Positions 31,657-39,604 of a DNA stretch of 64,000 nt are shown here, in pieces. The DNA lies in the NCBI GenBank assembly GCA_965199805.1, contig CBDATO010000003.1, forward strand, positions 1,116,001 to 1,180,000, given 5' to 3'. The position numbers and the translations under genes are program-made. The first letter of the stretch is position 1. Every line of letters begins with the position of its first letter. The DNA is from DATAZK01 sp965199805 (GTDB lineage Bacteria; Actinomycetota; Actinomycetes; Frankiales; Frankiaceae). The notes beneath the pieces were generated by a model, which saw only the letters and a list, made by a program, of their open reading frames with translations, did not search any database and was not told the DNA's origin.

Positions 31657-32531
31657 AGCGCCCGCCGGGACAGCCGCGAGACCAGGGTCAGGTAACCGGC
31701 GGCGACGGCAGCGGTGAGCACAGCGATCAGCACGGCGACGGCCATCGCCTGCGGGCGGAGGGTCAGATCGGTGTCGCGAAATCCCTGGTACGCGACTACC
31801 GGCAGGGTGGCCGGGTAGGGCCGTCCGAGCAGATAGGGCACCTCGTACGACCCCGCCGCGAACGCGAACACGAGGACGGAGCCGGCCGCGACCGGGCCGG
31901 CGAGCAGCGGCAGGGTCAGCCGGAGCAGCCGCTGAGACGGGCCGGCTCCGAGGGTGCGGGCGACCGCTTCCAGGTCTTCGACGCCACGGCTGAGCGCGGC
32001 CAGGGCGATCACGGCCAGGAAGGGGGCTTCCTTCCACACGTACTCGGCGATGATCCCCCACCCGAAGCGGTCGGCGGTGAGCGCGGGGAAGCCCGCCGGA
32101 TCCGCTGTCAGTCCCGCCGCATGGGTGAGACGGGAGATCAAACCGCCCTGCGAGAGCAGCAGCACCATGCACAACGCTCCCACCAGATGCGGCACGGCCA
32201 GATTGGCTTGCAGCAGCCCGGTCGCCAAACGGCGGGTACGCCCCAGCCGGCGGATGAGCAGGGCTGCCGCGACGCCGATGACCGCGGCGAAGAGCGTCGA
32301 CAGTCCGGCCACCCGGGCAGTGAGCCCGAGCGACGCGCGGACGGCGGGGTCCGTCCACAGCTGCCGATAGGCGTCGAGCGACAGCCGCGACCCGGGCAGG
32401 AAGGGCTGATAACCCAGGCTCTGCGCAACCGCCTGCGCGACGCCTGCCAAGAAGAACACCATCACGATCAGCAGGGCCGGGCTGAGCAGGAGCAGGATCC
32501 GGGTCCGGCGGCCCAGCCGCCCGGTCAGCAC
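31653..32531 (-). CDS. ABC permease 1 (YnjC N-terminal half-like)
   Basis: A 292-residue membrane protein with six or seven TM helices. The first is ILLLLSPALLIVMVFFLAGVA, and the cytoplasmic EAA loop is VEDLEAVARTLGAGPSQRLLRLTLP. The start is placed at GTG 32531, right before the hydrophobic part; the open frame extends 35 codons upstream across the divergent monooxygenase promoter and is unlikely. The 30-bp gap to that divergent gene is short for two promoters. Confidence 0.8.
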   Translation of the reverse strand: MLTGRLGRRTRILLLLSPALLIVMVFFLAGVAQAVAQSLGYQPFLPGSRLSLDAYRQLWTDPAVRASLGLTARVAGLSTLFAAVIGVAAALLIRRLGRTRRLATGLLQANLAVPHLVGALCMVLLLSQGGLISRLTHAAGLTADPAGFPALTADRFGWGIIAEYVWKEAPFLAVIALAALSRGVEDLEAVARTLGAGPSQRLLRLTLPLLAGPVAAGSVLVFAFAAGSYEVPYLLGRPYPATLPVVAYQGFRDTDLTLRPQAMAVAVLIAVLTAAVAAGYLTLVSRLSRRAL

Positions 32532-32561
32532 GGTCGGGTACCCGCACGTAGCGTCCTCGGC

Positions 32562-33623
32562 GTGACGGAGCTGCTGGACGTCCTGATCGTGGGCGCGGGG
32601 CAGGCCGGGCTGGCGACGGCCCGGCGTCTCGGCCAACAGGGGCGGCTACGGGTACAGGTCGTCGACCGGGGTGCCGTCGGCGACAGCTGGCTCGAGCGGT
32701 GGGACAGCCTCACCCTGTTCACTCCTCGCCGCTTCAGCGCGCTCCCCGGTTTGCCGTTCCCGGCGGGTCGCGGGCGTCCCACCCGGACCGAGATGGCCCG
32801 CTATCTGCAGCAGTATGCGGCGGAGTTCGACCTGCCGGTGTCAACCGGGCTGACCGTGCAGCGGCTGACCCGAAACGACGCCGGCTTCACCGCGGCCACG
32901 TCAACGGGTGCGCTCACGGCGCGGCAGGTCGTGATCGCCAACGGACCGTTCCACCGGCCGCACATCCCGGACGCGGCGGGCGGGCTCGACCCGCAGGTCT
33001 GGCAGTCGCACTCGTCGGCCTACCGGCGGCCGGCACAGGTCCCGGGCGACCGCGTGGTCGTGGTCGGCGGCGGCAACTCCGCGGCGCAGCTCGCCGTGGA
33101 GCTGGCGGCGACGCATGACGTCACCGTGGTCACGCCGACCCAGCCCTGGTACTTCCGCGAAAGGGTGCTCGGCGTCAGCAGCTACTGGTGGCTGCGCCTG
33201 ACGGGCGCGCTCAACGCGGGTGCCGGCAGCCGGCTGTCGCGCTACGTCCGGAGCCGCGGTGACGCCGTCTTCGGGACCGAGTTGCGAGACCTGCACCGCG
33301 CCGGCGGGGTCCGGATTCTGCCGCACCGGGTGGTCGCGGCCACGGGCACGACGCTCCGACTGGCGGACGGCAGCACGCTCGAGGCCCCAGCGGTGCTGTG
33401 GTGCACCGGATTCCATCCCGAGACGGCGTGGATCGACATCCCGGCCGCACTCGACCCGACGGGAGAGCCGATACATCGGGAAGGGGCGTCCCCGGTGGCC
33501 GGGCTGCACTGGATGGGGCTGCCCTGGCAGTCCAGGCTTAACTCGTCGATCATCAACGGCGTCGGTCGCGACGCACACGCGACCGCCCACCGCATCATGG
33601 CCACGGCCGCCCAGCGCACGTGA
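32562..33623 (+). CDS. Flavin-containing monooxygenase-like FAD oxidoreductase
   Basis: A 353-residue flavoprotein of the FMO / CzcO group. The N-terminal FAD motif is LIVGAGQAGLATARRLGQQG, then SWLERWDSLTLFTPRRFSA, LPFPAGRGRPTRTEMARYLQ, the NADPH fold VVVVGGGNSAAQLAVELAA, and LWCTGFHPE near the C-terminus. These enzymes oxygenate N, S or carbonyl groups. It is embedded, on the opposite strand, between the ABC permease and lipoprotein genes. The substrate may be the imported compound, but only position supports that. The start is GTG 32562. Confidence 0.85.
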   Translation: MTELLDVLIVGAGQAGLATARRLGQQGRLRVQVVDRGAVGDSWLERWDSLTLFTPRRFSALPGLPFPAGRGRPTRTEMARYLQQYAAEFDLPVSTGLTVQRLTRNDAGFTAATSTGALTARQVVIANGPFHRPHIPDAAGGLDPQVWQSHSSAYRRPAQVPGDRVVVVGGGNSAAQLAVELAATHDVTVVTPTQPWYFRERVLGVSSYWWLRLTGALNAGAGSRLSRYVRSRGDAVFGTELRDLHRAGGVRILPHRVVAATGTTLRLADGSTLEAPAVLWCTGFHPETAWIDIPAALDPTGEPIHREGASPVAGLHWMGLPWQSRLNSSIINGVGRDAHATAHRIMATAAQRT

Positions 33624-33632
33624 CGGGCGCGG

Positions 33633-34895
33633 CTACTTCTGCAGGATCTCCCGCTTCCAGTCCGTCTCGATCCGGCTGACGTATTCGCTCGCCAGCTCCG
33701 GCTGCGCATCCTCGGTGAGCGTCTTCAGCGGGAGCACCGCCGGGCTGACCGGCACAGCAGCGAAAGCGGTCTGTACGGCCGCCGGCGTCTTCGTCAGGTC
33801 GATGCCGGGGTAGATGCCCTCGGCCTCGTACAGCGCCAGCTGGGTCTGCGGGTCCTGCAGCGTGTTGGCCAGCACCAAGGCGCCGGCCTGGTGAGCGGCG
33901 TTGCGTGGGATGCCCACGAAGCTGAAGTTGGCGATGTTGCCGCCCGCCAGGACCGCCTCGCGCGTCGTCGAGGGGTAGGCGCCCTTCTTCACGAGATCGC
34001 CGACGGCTCCTGGGCCGTACGTGAAGTACGCGCTGATCTCCCCATTGGCGTAAAGCTTCTCGACCTGGTCCTGGGTCTGCGGGTAGGTGGAGCCGCCGCG
34101 CCAGAGCGACGGGGCGACGCTCCGGAGCCGGGTCCAGAGCTTGGTCGCGGCCGGGCCGTACTTCGCTGCGTCGAACGGGCCCGCGAGTGCGGCCGGGCCG
34201 CCGATCGTGTCGTACAGGATCGTGCGTACGGCCATCGAACCGGTGAAGTCCGGCAGTGCCGGATAGGTGAACCGGCCCGGATCGCGCTTCGCCCAGGCAA
34301 GGAGCGAGGTCACGGACGCGACGTCTGTCGGCTTCAACCGCGAGCTGTCGTACACCAGCGCCGAATCGGCCTGCTGCCAGGAAGCCTCACATCCCTTGAC
34401 CGGCACGCCGAAGTCGTTCGCTACGGCCGGGTCGGTGAAGTCGACGTACTTCGCGTTCGGCAGCGAGCGGTCCCACCCGCACAGCCAGAGGTCGGCCTGG
34501 ACCCCGGTGGCGAAGTTCTCCCCGTTCACCCAGATCGCGTCGACCGCCCCGCCGCTGCTGCGGCCGGCCTGCTTCTCGCCGAGCACCTTGTCGATCGCGT
34601 CCGCCGTGTCAGTGATCTTGACCTGGCGCAGGGTGACCCCTTGGGCCTTCAGCTTGTCGGTCAGATAGCCGGTGACGAACGTGTTGAGGGTGTCGTCGCC
34701 GCCGTACATGTACCAGTTGACGGTCTGGCCCTTGGCCTCGGCGAGCACCGCGCTCCAGTCGCCGGCCTTCACCGCCGGCTTGTCGGCAGCCCCTGACGAT
34801 CCGCAGGCGGCAGCCCCACCGAGACCGAGGACGGCGATCAGCCCAGCGCACAGCAGACGGCGGCCGCGGACGGCGCGGAACAGGGATGGCGGCAC
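33633..34895 (-). CDS. ABC transporter substrate-binding lipoprotein (YnjB-like)
   Basis: A 420-residue extracytoplasmic binding protein. A signal peptide ends in the lipobox GGAAACGSS (lipidated Cys near residue 32). The mature part has the type II periplasmic binding fold with GQTVNWYMYGGDDTLNTFV near the start and DAIWVNGENFATG, closely following YnjB-type proteins, which are distinct from the polyamine/iron families. GTG 34895 has AGGAG at 5 nt. It follows the CDP-alcohol phosphatidyltransferase by 7 nt, so the two are co-transcribed. The ligand is unknown. Confidence 0.88.
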   Translation of the reverse strand: MPPSLFRAVRGRRLLCAGLIAVLGLGGAAACGSSGAADKPAVKAGDWSAVLAEAKGQTVNWYMYGGDDTLNTFVTGYLTDKLKAQGVTLRQVKITDTADAIDKVLGEKQAGRSSGGAVDAIWVNGENFATGVQADLWLCGWDRSLPNAKYVDFTDPAVANDFGVPVKGCEASWQQADSALVYDSSRLKPTDVASVTSLLAWAKRDPGRFTYPALPDFTGSMAVRTILYDTIGGPAALAGPFDAAKYGPAATKLWTRLRSVAPSLWRGGSTYPQTQDQVEKLYANGEISAYFTYGPGAVGDLVKKGAYPSTTREAVLAGGNIANFSFVGIPRNAAHQAGALVLANTLQDPQTQLALYEAEGIYPGIDLTKTPAAVQTAFAAVPVSPAVLPLKTLTEDAQPELASEYVSRIETDWKREILQK

Positions 34896-34902
34896 TGGAC
34901 TC

Positions 34903-35523
34903 CTAGGACGGGACGGACGCGGGGAAGCGCAGGACGCGGATGCCGAACAGCACCCGCTGCAGTGCGGTGAGGCCGACGGCGGCGGTGAACAGCCAGGCGA
35001 TCAGCCCGGCATGACCTGGAATGAGGCAGAACAGCACGTAGACGGCCATGGTCTCGCTGCCTTCGGCGAGACCGCCGACGAAGCGCAGCGACCGCCCGTC
35101 GGTCAGCTCCGCCCCGCCCCGCCGCTCGAGCAGCGAGGAGAGCGCCAGGAAGGCGGTGCCTGACACGTAGTAGCTGGTGAGCAACGCAAGACACGCAATG
35201 CGGGCGTCCGGCACGGCCACCGCGACGCCGACGACGAACCCGGCGTACACGCTGAAGTCCGCCAGGATGTCGAGGAAGCCTCCGAGGTCGGTCACCCCCG
35301 AGTAGGCGGCCACCGGACCGTCCAACCCGTCGAAGAGCCGGTTCAGCAGCCACAGCGCGAGCGCCACCCACCAGAGCCCGCCACCGGCGGCGACGCAGGC
35401 GAGGACTCCGGCGAGCCACCCGGCACCGGTCACCCACAGTGGCCGGACACCCGCTGCGGCCAACCGCCGGGCCACGACGTCCAGCCCCGGCGCCACCAGC
35501 CGCCGAAGCGGTGCGTCAAGCAT
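34903..35523 (-). CDS. CDP-alcohol phosphatidyltransferase (YnjF-like)
   Basis: A 206-residue integral membrane enzyme with about six TM helices. The catalytic signature is LFDGLDGPVA...GVTDLGGFLDILADF, i.e. D-G-x-x-[DG]-x-x-A then G-x3-D-x3-D, which binds two metals. The usual Arg after Ala is replaced here by Ala. GGLAEGSETMAVYVLFCL matches the E. coli YnjF C-terminal half well. It condenses a CDP-activated lipid or polyol with an alcohol; the real alcohol is unknown. Its ATG overlaps the radical SAM stop by 8 nt (ATGCTTGA), so it is translationally coupled to that gene. Confidence 0.85.
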   Translation of the reverse strand: MLDAPLRRLVAPGLDVVARRLAAAGVRPLWVTGAGWLAGVLACVAAGGGLWWVALALWLLNRLFDGLDGPVAAYSGVTDLGGFLDILADFSVYAGFVVGVAVAVPDARIACLALLTSYYVSGTAFLALSSLLERRGGAELTDGRSLRFVGGLAEGSETMAVYVLFCLIPGHAGLIAWLFTAAVGLTALQRVLFGIRVLRFPASVPS

Positions 35524-36970
35524 CGGTGCGACCACCCGGCTGCGGGGGACGGTCGACGAGCGGCAGAAGTACGCGTAACGCGGCGTTCTCACCGGGGTCG
35601 AGCACGCCGTGCTGCACGCAGGCGGGAACGAGGGTCCCGGTCTCCGGATGTCCCATGGCGTAGTGGCAGGCCTGCAGCCTCTCCTGCACCGAGCGAAGGT
35701 GGGGATCGTCGGCGACGACGCCCTGCTGCATCAGCTCCCAGGCGGGGGTGACGTCGGCGGCGTCCATGAACTGGTGCATGACGAACGTGACCGGCTGGAT
35801 CCGGCGGCGCAGCAGGGGGCCGACCCCGATGCGACGCACGGCCCGGAGCAGCCAGCCCAGCGCGCTGGTGACGATCGCAGGATGCCGGAGACATGCGCGC
35901 GCCAGCTGGACGGCGAGCTGTGCCGGCGGTGTGCCGGTGAAGGGGATCGCGCCGAGCTGGTCGAAGAAGCGGTCGCGTACCCGCAGATCACGGGGGTCAC
36001 CACCGTCGAGCAGTGGATACCAGCGCCCCCCCACGAAGGCGCCGTACGCCGTGCGGTTGCAGCGCACGTCGCCGTGCTCCAGCACGCGGAAGTCGATCGG
36101 TGTTCCCGCCCCGGCTTCGATCTGCCGCCAGACGTCGTCGCCGGTGGTGTCGTGGTAGGCGCCGCGCCAGCGCCGCTCGTCCCCCACGAAGGCCGCCGGT
36201 TGGAAGGACAGCAGCCGGTAGCCCATCCGCCCCGCCGACCGGACTACATCCGCGACCTGTTCGAGGTTCGCCGGCGTGACCGTCATGTTGTGCGCCGCGA
36301 AGCTGCGGACGCCGTGCTCACGCCGCAGCCGGCGCAGCTGCTGGACGAACCGCCGCCGGTACGCGTCCAGTGAGGCCTCGTCCGGAGGACGCGGAATGCC
36401 CCGCCGGCCATACATGAACATGTCGAAGTGCGCGGCGAAGGAGACCCTGTCGAGTCGGCGCCGGCCGTCCGGTCCCAGCACCAAGGCATCGAGGTAGGCA
36501 TCGTCCACGTCGCCGTGGGTGAAGCTCATGGGCTCACGTCCGTGTGCCCGCATGATCTGCAGCGCTGCGGCGTGGTCGTCGGGGTCGAGCAGGCTGACCT
36601 CACCGCCGATGAGCTGGGCATGGGCCCGGGGGCCCCGCAGCGACCTCAGCAGACCGAACTGCGCCGCCACGCCCGCGAGCGTGTGCGGCCCGTCGATGCG
36701 GACCCGGTTGGCATCACGGGAGTGGTAGCAGGGTGTGCAGGCGAGGTTGCACCGCGGAAAGATGCCGTGGGTTCCCTCGCAGCCGACGCCGTGCCGACCG
36801 AGGACCTGGCCAGCCGTTCGCGCCGTCGCGGGCAGCTGCGCCCAGCGCCGGACCAGCGCGTCACGGAACTCCGGATCGACGGGGCGAGTCAGCCGCTCGA
36901 GGTCTCGAACGCCGCGCCAGGCCCGCTCCAGACGGCCGACCAGCTCCGCAACACGCACGTGGACAGACAC
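35516..36970 (-). CDS. Radical SAM protein in an ynj-like cluster
   Basis: A 484-residue radical SAM enzyme. The cluster motif CNLACTPC is at residues 74-81 (C74, C78, C81), preceded by GCEGTHGIFPR, and LIGGEVSLLDPDDH follows at the usual GGE position. The C-terminal region (from about 400) has a Cys-containing LQACHYAMGHPETGTLVPAC section that might hold an auxiliary site. It is coupled to a CDP-alcohol phosphatidyltransferase and an ABC lipoprotein. The reaction is unknown; lipid or alcohol modification is an inference from this coupling. GTG start at 36970 with AGGACG upstream. Confidence 0.85.
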   Translation of the reverse strand: MSVHVRVAELVGRLERAWRGVRDLERLTRPVDPEFRDALVRRWAQLPATARTAGQVLGRHGVGCEGTHGIFPRCNLACTPCYHSRDANRVRIDGPHTLAGVAAQFGLLRSLRGPRAHAQLIGGEVSLLDPDDHAAALQIMRAHGREPMSFTHGDVDDAYLDALVLGPDGRRRLDRVSFAAHFDMFMYGRRGIPRPPDEASLDAYRRRFVQQLRRLRREHGVRSFAAHNMTVTPANLEQVADVVRSAGRMGYRLLSFQPAAFVGDERRWRGAYHDTTGDDVWRQIEAGAGTPIDFRVLEHGDVRCNRTAYGAFVGGRWYPLLDGGDPRDLRVRDRFFDQLGAIPFTGTPPAQLAVQLARACLRHPAIVTSALGWLLRAVRRIGVGPLLRRRIQPVTFVMHQFMDAADVTPAWELMQQGVVADDPHLRSVQERLQACHYAMGHPETGTLVPACVQHGVLDPGENAALRVLLPLVDRPPQPGGRTDA

Positions 36971-37133
36971 GTCCCGTCCTGATCAGGGCTCGACGCCGGT
37001 TGACCTTCGATGATGCCTGCTCCCGGCGGTAACCTGCACAGGTGCATAAGTGCCGGCGGACGCCACCCTCGTCGAGGGCGGTGACGGTACTCCGTAGGTG
37101 CGAGCGTGACGCCCTCGAACCGGCTCAGCCCCG

Positions 37134-38456
37134 GTGAGCGTGACTCCCGGCCGGGTGTTCTGTGCACGTCTCGCCGGTCTGCTGGTCCTCGACCCCAACG
37201 GTGACACGGTCGGCCGCATCCGCGATGTCGTCGTCGCCCTGCGGCTGCGTGGTCAGCCGCCGCGGGTGCTCGGCCTGTCGGTGGAGGTGCAGCGCCGCCG
37301 CATCTTCGTGACGATGAGCCGCGTCACCAGCATCGAGTCGGGCGCCGTGGTGCTCGGCACCGGCACCCTCAACTGGCGCCGCTTCGAGCGCCGGGCCGAG
37401 GAGACGCTGGTGCTCACCGAGCTGCTCGACCGCAAGGTGCAGCGGCTCGACCGTGACGCCAACGGCACCGGCGCCGAGGTCACCGTGGTCGACGTCGCCA
37501 TGGAGCAGTCGCGTACGCGTGACTGGCTGCTCACCCAGGTCGCGGTTCGCGAAGGACGCTCGGCCCGCCGCCGCGGCGGCCTGCACACGCTCAACTGGGA
37601 CGAGGTCACCGGCTTCACGCTCCCCGAGGAGGGCCAGGGCGCCGCCAACCTGCTCGCCGCCTTCGAGAAGCTCCGGCCCGCCGACCTCGCGTCCATGCTC
37701 CACGACCTGTCCGGCAAGCGCCGCGCCGAGGTGGTGGCCGCTCTCGACGACGAGCGGCTCGCCGACGTGCTCGAGGAGCTCCCCGAGGACGAGCAGGTCG
37801 AGCTGCTCGGCGGCCTGGAGGACGAGCGGGCCGCCGACGTGCTCGAGGCCATGGGCCCCGACGACGCGGCCGACCTGCTGGGCGACCTGCCCGCCGAGGA
37901 GGCGGAGCGACTGCTCGACCTCATGGAGCCCCAGGAGGCCGCGCCCGTACGCCGGCTGCTCTCCTACGCCGACGACACCGCCGGCGGCATCATGACCAGC
38001 GAGCCGGTGATCCTCCCGCCGAACGCCACGATCGCCGAGGCGCTCGCCCGCATCCGCGCGCAGGACCTCTCCCCCGCGCTCGCCGCCCAGCTCTACGTCG
38101 TGCGTCCGCCGTACGAGACGCCGACCGGCCGCTACCTCGGGATGGCCCACTTCCAGCGTTTGCTGCGCGAGCCGCCGAGCAACCTGGTCGGCGGCATGAT
38201 CGACACCGAGACCGACCCCCTGCATCCGGAGGCCGCGCTCAGCGAGGTCACCCGTCACCTCGCGTCCTACAACCTGGTGGCCGCCCCGGTCGTCGACGCG
38301 ACGGGTCGGCTGCTCGGTGCGGTGACCGTCGACGATGTCCTCGACCACCTGCTGCCCGCCAACTGGCGCGAGCACGACTACGACAAGTCGGATCAGCCGG
38401 CGCCGGCCGTCGACCGCAGCCAACTGAGCGGAACCAGCGGTCGTGGCCCGCGCTGA
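37134..38456 (+). CDS. PRC-barrel / MgtE N-domain / CBS-pair protein
   Basis: A 440-residue soluble protein with a PRC-barrel-like N-terminal domain (to about 90), a second barrel-like section (to about 165), an MgtE intracellular N domain (LRPADLASMLHDL to AEEAERLLDLM, about 180-265) and two CBS motifs (TSEPVILPPNATIAEAL, then LVAAPVVDATGRLLGAVTVDDVLDHL). The transmembrane Mg2+ channel part of MgtE is absent. This form is common in actinobacteria and is presumed to sense Mg2+ or nucleotides. GTG start at 37134. It overlaps DUF1003 by 14 nt, suggesting joint function. Confidence 0.85.
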   Translation: MSVTPGRVFCARLAGLLVLDPNGDTVGRIRDVVVALRLRGQPPRVLGLSVEVQRRRIFVTMSRVTSIESGAVVLGTGTLNWRRFERRAEETLVLTELLDRKVQRLDRDANGTGAEVTVVDVAMEQSRTRDWLLTQVAVREGRSARRRGGLHTLNWDEVTGFTLPEEGQGAANLLAAFEKLRPADLASMLHDLSGKRRAEVVAALDDERLADVLEELPEDEQVELLGGLEDERAADVLEAMGPDDAADLLGDLPAEEAERLLDLMEPQEAAPVRRLLSYADDTAGGIMTSEPVILPPNATIAEALARIRAQDLSPALAAQLYVVRPPYETPTGRYLGMAHFQRLLREPPSNLVGGMIDTETDPLHPEAALSEVTRHLASYNLVAAPVVDATGRLLGAVTVDDVLDHLLPANWREHDYDKSDQPAPAVDRSQLSGTSGRGPR

Positions 38457-39012
38457 GCGCCGGCGGATTCGCGTCGAGCAACGTCTCGATCAGCCGAAGC
38501 TGCCCGGCCGCTCGATGCTGCCCTCCCCCGACCCCGACGCCTTCGGCCGGGCGTCGGAGCGCATCGCCCGCTTCCTCGGTACCGGTCGCTTCCTCGTCAT
38601 CCAGAGCGGGATCATCATCCTCTGGGTCATCTGGAACATGGCGGTGCCGAAGTCCGCGCGCTTCGATGCGTACCCGTTCCAGTTCCTCACCCTGGTGCTC
38701 TCCCTGCAGGCCGCGTACGCCGCCCCGCTGATCCTGCTCGCGCAGAACCGGCAGGACGACCGTGACCGGGCCAACCTCGCGCAGGACCGCGACCAGAACG
38801 CCGTGCTCACCGCGGACACCGAATACATCACCCGCGAGGTCGCGTCCCTGCGGGTGGCGCTCGGTGAGGTGGTCACCCGCGACTTCCTGCGGGCGGAGCT
38901 GCGTGGGCTGCTCGAGGAGATCGGCACCGACGGCGCCGACGCCCGTCCGGAGCGGGCCAAGAAGAAGCGCAAGTCCGTCGGTGAGAAGCCGGGCAAGCGC
39001 ATCGAGCTCTGA
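38443..39012 (+). CDS. DUF1003 membrane protein
   Basis: A 189-residue protein with two TM helices (LVIQSGIIILWVIWNMA and FLTLVLSLQAAYAAPLILLAQN) and an acidic/basic cytoplasmic helical end (RQDDRDRANLAQDRDQN, then KKKRKSVGEK). DUF1003 proteins often stand next to the MgtE-N/CBS protein, as here with a 14-nt overlap, so the two are thought to be a membrane anchor plus regulatory subunit, though unproven. GTG start at 38443. Confidence 0.92.
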   Translation: MARAERRRIRVEQRLDQPKLPGRSMLPSPDPDAFGRASERIARFLGTGRFLVIQSGIIILWVIWNMAVPKSARFDAYPFQFLTLVLSLQAAYAAPLILLAQNRQDDRDRANLAQDRDQNAVLTADTEYITREVASLRVALGEVVTRDFLRAELRGLLEEIGTDGADARPERAKKKRKSVGEKPGKRIEL

Positions 39013-39029
39013 CCGGCTGCCGGCAGGAG

Positions 39030-39518
39030 TCAGCCCAGCCGGTCCATGAGCCTGCCCAGCACGGCGAGCTCGTCGGGCGACAGCCGTGAGATCACATGCG
39101 TACGTACGCCGCGCAGGTGGGTGGGGGCGGCCTCGCGCAGGCGGGCCAGCCCGGCCGGGGTCAGCACCGCCATGCGGCCGCGCGCGTCGTCCGGGCACGG
39201 GCGGCGGTCCACGTATCCCGCCGTGACCAGCCGGTCGACGAGCCGGGTCAGTCCGCTGCGGCTCAGCAGGACGGAGTCGGCCAGCTCGCTCATGCGCAGC
39301 CCGTCCGGCCGCGCCTCGGACAGCTGGACGAGCACGTCGTAGTCGGCGAGCGCGAGCTGCTGCTCGAACTGCAGCTCCGCCTCGAGCACGCGCATCACCC
39401 GGGCGTGGGCCCGCAGGAAGGCCCGCCAGGACGTCAGCGACTCCTCGGCGACGTCGACCAGCGGGAGCAGCGCGGAGACCGGTTGCGCACGCCCGCCAGG
39501 CGCCGGCCCGGAAGTCAT
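39030..39518 (-). CDS. MarR-family transcriptional regulator
   Basis: A 162-residue winged-helix protein: LADYDVLVQLSEARPDGLRMSELADSVLLSRSGLTRLVDRLVTAGYV (in two stretches near residues 56-102) then the wing DDARGRMAVLTPAG and the C-terminal dimerisation helices. Divergent from the mrp gene 86 bp away. The effector is unknown. The GTG at 39518 may be too early, but no better start is marked. Confidence 0.9.
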   Translation of the reverse strand: MTSGPAPGGRAQPVSALLPLVDVAEESLTSWRAFLRAHARVMRVLEAELQFEQQLALADYDVLVQLSEARPDGLRMSELADSVLLSRSGLTRLVDRLVTAGYVDRRPCPDDARGRMAVLTPAGLARLREAAPTHLRGVRTHVISRLSPDELAVLGRLMDRLG

Positions 39519-39604
39519 GCGCCGACCCTACGCAGAGCGATCAGCCGGCTGCGGTGGTCTTCGCAACAGACCGGTAACGCCGCCGACCCACTAGTCTGGT
39601 CGAC

